Positions 17,966 to 20,106 of a stretch of 20,106 nt of DNA are shown one piece after another. The stretch comes from Haplomitrium mnioides (Eukaryota > Marchantiophyta > Haplomitriopsida > Calobryales): positions 1 to 20,106 of the forward strand of contig JBNGIS010004720.1 in the NCBI GenBank assembly GCA_049999725.1, in the 5' to 3' direction. Position numbers and translations under genes: made by a program. Under the pieces are notes generated by a model that saw only the letters and a program-made list of their open reading frames with translations, was not told the origin of the DNA and made no database searches. Each line of letters starts with the position of its first letter. Position 1 is the stretch's first letter.

Positions 17966-18690
17966 CTTTTACTTCCAAAGAAGCCAATCTATGGAAAGAC
18001 AAGTGACACGAGTTAACATGGTCTTTTGTAAGACAACCTCAGACCCCGATTTATCTCTTCTACAAACTAATGGTCGTGCATCGGCTGGCGGTGCGCTCAC
18101 TCAACACCAACCCCAAGCACCACATCCAAATCCCTCTTTTCAACCACAACCCCAAGCCAAAACTAGAACCCGCTCATATCTATCTTTTTAGCAACCAACC
18201 ATTCTTGTTAGAGATCTGCGTTCGAACCTTCATATATACACTATCTCAAAGGGGAAGAAGTACTAACAAGACTACTCTTAGAAACTCAATGTGACTTCTA
18301 CACAGGAAATATACAGGGCCAACTACTATAGCACCCTTAACACACCATCTCCTTGCTCTCTAGTTGCTTTGTAGAGTCTCTAGTTAGAGGGGCTTGGATT
18401 CACTTCCACAAGCTCATAAGAGGTCATTTTAACTTCCACCACTAGAAGACAGTCTTGCTGACACCTAGAACCCCACTCCACCCGAGACCTAGACCAGGTC
18501 TTCTCCACAATGCATGAGCACTAACACAACCACCCCTTGCCTTTGGCCCCCCTTGAAATGCTAACTAGCAACACCCTCCAAGTGTTATTGGAGCTGTTTC
18601 CTCTGTGCAATAACGAATCATGATTTCTATGCTGAACACACTCTCTTCTCCTTCGAGTATCTAGTCCATCTTCTTTTCCAAGTTGTGTTT
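17966..18690. other. Insertion in gypsy B between integrase core and chromodomain
   Basis: About 0.7 kb replaces the expected integrase C-terminal part. No coding domain is seen. Its right half (18390-18600) is a diverged copy of the gypsy A leader repeat at 9225-9445, in the same orientation as that copy. Boundaries are approximate, and I see no clear target duplication or LTR ends, so it may be a partial element inserted or joined during a rearrangement. Confidence 0.6.
18390..18600 (-). repeat. Dispersed repeat copy 2, related to the gypsy A leader
   Basis: The blocks CTTCCACCACTAGAAGACAG, GCACTAACACAACC, CTTGAAATG and CCCTCCAAG occur in the same order and near-equal spacing as at 9225-9445. 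It is flanked on both sides by gypsy B coding remnants. Confidence 0.7.
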
Positions 18691-18692
18691 AA

Positions 18693-18923
18693 ATTCCTCC
18701 TCAATCTATTGTTCTTGATAATCATGGAGAATATAAGATGGATCATATTTTGGCTATGTGAGTACTCAAGTGTAGGAAACATCCTCAAGTTCAATATAGA
18801 TCTTTGTGGAAAAGATATCCACTTCATGACGCTACTTGAAAACATTGTTCTAACCTTGAGAATGCTCAAGAAGCTATTCAATTATTTGAAACTATTGGTC
18901 TTGACAAGGATCTCATTTATTAG
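18693..18923 (+). pseudogene. pol: Gypsy B integrase C-terminus with chromodomain
   Basis: One frame of 76 codons plus the stop TAG (18921-18923) reads IPPQSIVLDNHGEYKMDHIL, VLKCRKHPQVQYRSLWKRYP, LHDAT, and LENAQEAIQLFE with GLDKDLIY at the end. The pattern (a VL...R..Q..V.W..YP...ATW core, then a helix) is a chromodomain, which in chromoviruses guides integration to marked chromatin. Two in-frame TGA codons (18759-18761 and 18837-18839) interrupt it; the second sits where the conserved Trp after DAT is expected. The natural end lies just before the purine-rich tract and 3' LTR, as in complete chromoviruses. Confidence 0.88.
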
Positions 18924-18933
18924 AAAGTGGAGA
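18922..18933 (+). promoter_or_regulatory. Candidate polypurine tract of gypsy B
   Basis: AGAAAGTGGAGA lies four bases before the 3' LTR start at 18937, overlapping the last bases of the pol stop codon. Purine content is high except for one T; mutation is likely. Confidence 0.55.
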
Positions 18934-18936
18934 TTA

Positions 18937-19243
18937 TGTAATAGTACAAGCATGATGTTGTGCTCTCTATAAGAAAATAAAGAGGAGTGAAGGAAGTAGT
19001 AGAGGGTTATTTTTAGGGTTGAATTGAGAAAATATTACTTGCCTTCAAAATTAGCTTTTAGGGTTGAAATTAAAAGTGACTTCTAAGTGAGAAATTTTAG
19101 GGTTGAAATTGGAAGTGACTTCTAAGTGATCAATTCTAGTGCTGAAATTGGAAATAACTTGTAACTGAAGAAAGGCATGACACTTTCTTCTCTTGTATAG
19201 TTAGAAGGGTTTCATAGCCCCACTCCTCATTCAGGATTTTCTC
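18937..19243 (+). repeat. Gypsy B 3' LTR, truncated or diverged at its right end
   Basis: It begins TGTAATAGTACAAGC and matches the 5' LTR through the three tandem repeats to about CATTCAGGATTTTCTCAT. After that, the last roughly 130 bases of the 5' LTR have no clear counterpart, only a weak CAGTTT/TTTGGCATTTG similarity near 19298-19315. No right target duplication can be named. Confidence 0.85.
19060..19176 (+). repeat. Three 39-bp tandem repeats in the gypsy B 3' LTR
   Basis: Units at 19060-19098, 19099-19137 and 19138-19176, counterparts of 14662-14778. The AGTGACTTCT half-sites are kept in units 1 and 2, while the third has decayed to AATAACTTGT. Confidence 0.85.
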
Positions 19244-19644
19244 ATAAGGATGATTAACAATCACTACTTTGAACTAGAAACCACTACTAAGTTCCAGTTT
19301 CATTTGGCATTTGCAAAAACCATTTTTCAAAATTTAGCATAAAAATCACCAATTTGACACTAGTATTATTTTTTTGCAAAACAAATATAAATTTTTACAT
19401 CCAAATTGCTTATTTCACATACACATTGTATTAAAAAGAATACTTTTATGATAATTTTATCAAAATTGTGCTGAAAATATCTTCTTTAAAAAGGATGAGC
19501 ATCAACAAACAAAATATATACTAAATGTACAAGAAATTTGCTGCTAAATATTTTCAAGTTTAACAATGATATTTTTTATTTCAAAAATTGATCGAAAAAT
19601 TCAAAATTTATTAGAAGCATATTCAATTGAAAAAAGACATTTAT
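19244..19644. other. AT-rich non-coding DNA
   Basis: Composition becomes strongly AT-rich right of the 3' LTR, with many A and T runs of 4-7 bases. No open frame, element end or RNA gene is recognised. Confidence 0.6.
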
Positions 19645-19905
19645 GCTCGTAGGGACTTTGAACCATAGCCCTAAAGCTTATGCACTCCTAGATTGCTAAA
19701 GCTAATGTGCACATAGAATGTTGAAGCTCATGAGCGCATGGAATGCTGAAGCTTATGTGTGCATGGACTTTGAACCATAACCTTATGGCGTATGCATGCA
19801 TGGAGTGCTGAAGCTTATGCATATATGGAGTGCTAAAGCCCATGCGTGAATGTTCTGCTAAATCCTATGCATGTATGGAGTGTTGAAGCCCATATGCATA
19901 TGGAA
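19645..19905. repeat. 25/37-bp minisatellite with higher-order structure
   Basis: Successive units have lengths 37, 25, 25, 25, 37, 25, 25, 25, 25 (starts 19645, 19682, 19707, 19732, 19757, 19794, 19819, 19844, 19869), then a partial unit. The 25-bp unit resembles GCATGTATGGAGTGCTGAAG followed by CCTAT. The 37-bp units contain a shared block GGACTTTGAACCATA with an extra 12 bases. The first four units thus define a 112-bp higher-order period that begins again at 19757. Confidence 0.88.
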
Positions 19906-20106
19906 TCTAAATCAGAATTGAAGCAATTCTGCGCACATAAAAGACTTTTTATGAATTGGAAGAAAAAAATCAACCAAAGTGTACCTACATGCAGAATTTT
20001 AATACTTAATTGTAAACTAATTCTAATTTAACTTTCAAATGATATTTTCATTTGTAGTCTCGCAAAAATAGTTATTTCGAAATCAATTAAAGATAAAGAC
20101 TAAATA
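19906..20106. other. AT-rich non-coding DNA at the window edge
   Basis: Nothing recognisable; AT-rich sequence continues to the end of the window. Confidence 0.55.

Larger units (their letters stand above)
14539..19243 (+). mobile_element. Ty3/gypsy element B, chromovirus type, decayed
   Basis: 5' LTR (14539-14972), exact initiator-Met PBS, gag, protease, RT with an FLDD box, RNase H, integrase remnants, a chromodomain, and a 3' LTR beginning at 18937. The RT-RNase H-INT order defines Ty3/gypsy, and the C-terminal chromodomain places it among chromoviruses. It has many stops, a deletion in integrase, a foreign insertion of about 0.7 kb before the chromodomain, and a 3' LTR recognisable only to about 19243. 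LTR identity is roughly 80-85 percent by eye, clearly lower than for the copia LTRs, so element B is probably older. Confidence 0.92.

Noticed and set aside
19645-19905. CRISPR array
   Set aside because: Units are contiguous without unique spacers, and the setting is a plant retrotransposon region; it is a minisatellite.

Overview
The window looks like heterochromatic or intergenic DNA from a seed plant. Evidence: LTR retrotransposons of plant type (Ty1/copia with UBN2-like gag; Ty3/gypsy with chromodomain), primer-binding sites matching plant initiator-Met tRNA, elements nested in one another, and no intact host gene, rRNA or tRNA. The species cannot be named from the sequence. No coding region is intact; every recognisable gene is a decayed retrotransposon gene. 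I found no convincing previously undescribed functional system; the interest lies in the nesting history, rearrangements and repeat structures.

Layout. 1-626: non-coding, with one hairpin. 627-9450: minus-strand Ty3/gypsy element A, in gene order (right to left) leader, gag with one CCHC knuckle, linker, aspartic protease, linker with a 14-residue tandem repeat, and reverse transcriptase (RT) cut off before its catalytic YxDD box. Element A was split by a nearly complete plus-strand Ty1/copia element (2300-7214: two 260-bp LTRs, PBS, gag, PR, INT, RT, RNase H, PPT, and a target duplication with one mismatch); removing it rejoins A's reading frame. A also carries a plus-strand gag scrap with two CCHC knuckles (about 7510-7937). 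9450-13000: non-coding DNA with degenerate GATCYGAAG-type repeats and three copies of a roughly 100-bp repeat. 13018-13092: large near-perfect hairpin next to an orphan gypsy integrase C-terminus (13093-13419). 14539-19243: plus-strand Ty3/gypsy element B, a chromovirus by its C-terminal chromodomain, with a 434-bp 5' LTR, PBS, broken gag-PR-RT-RNase H-INT, an insertion of leader-like DNA related to element A, the chromodomain, and a truncated 3' LTR. 19244-20106: AT-rich DNA with a 25/37-bp minisatellite that shows a 112-bp higher-order period.

How the parts relate: each element would have encoded particle proteins (gag) and the enzymes that copy RNA to DNA and insert it. All are inactivated by stops, frameshifts and deletions. 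Seven internal stops in the copia element are all TAG or TGA, and its LTR differences are mostly transitions, which fits decay by cytosine deamination in methylated DNA. Inferred order of events: A and B inserted (relative order unknown), copia inserted into A, then decay.
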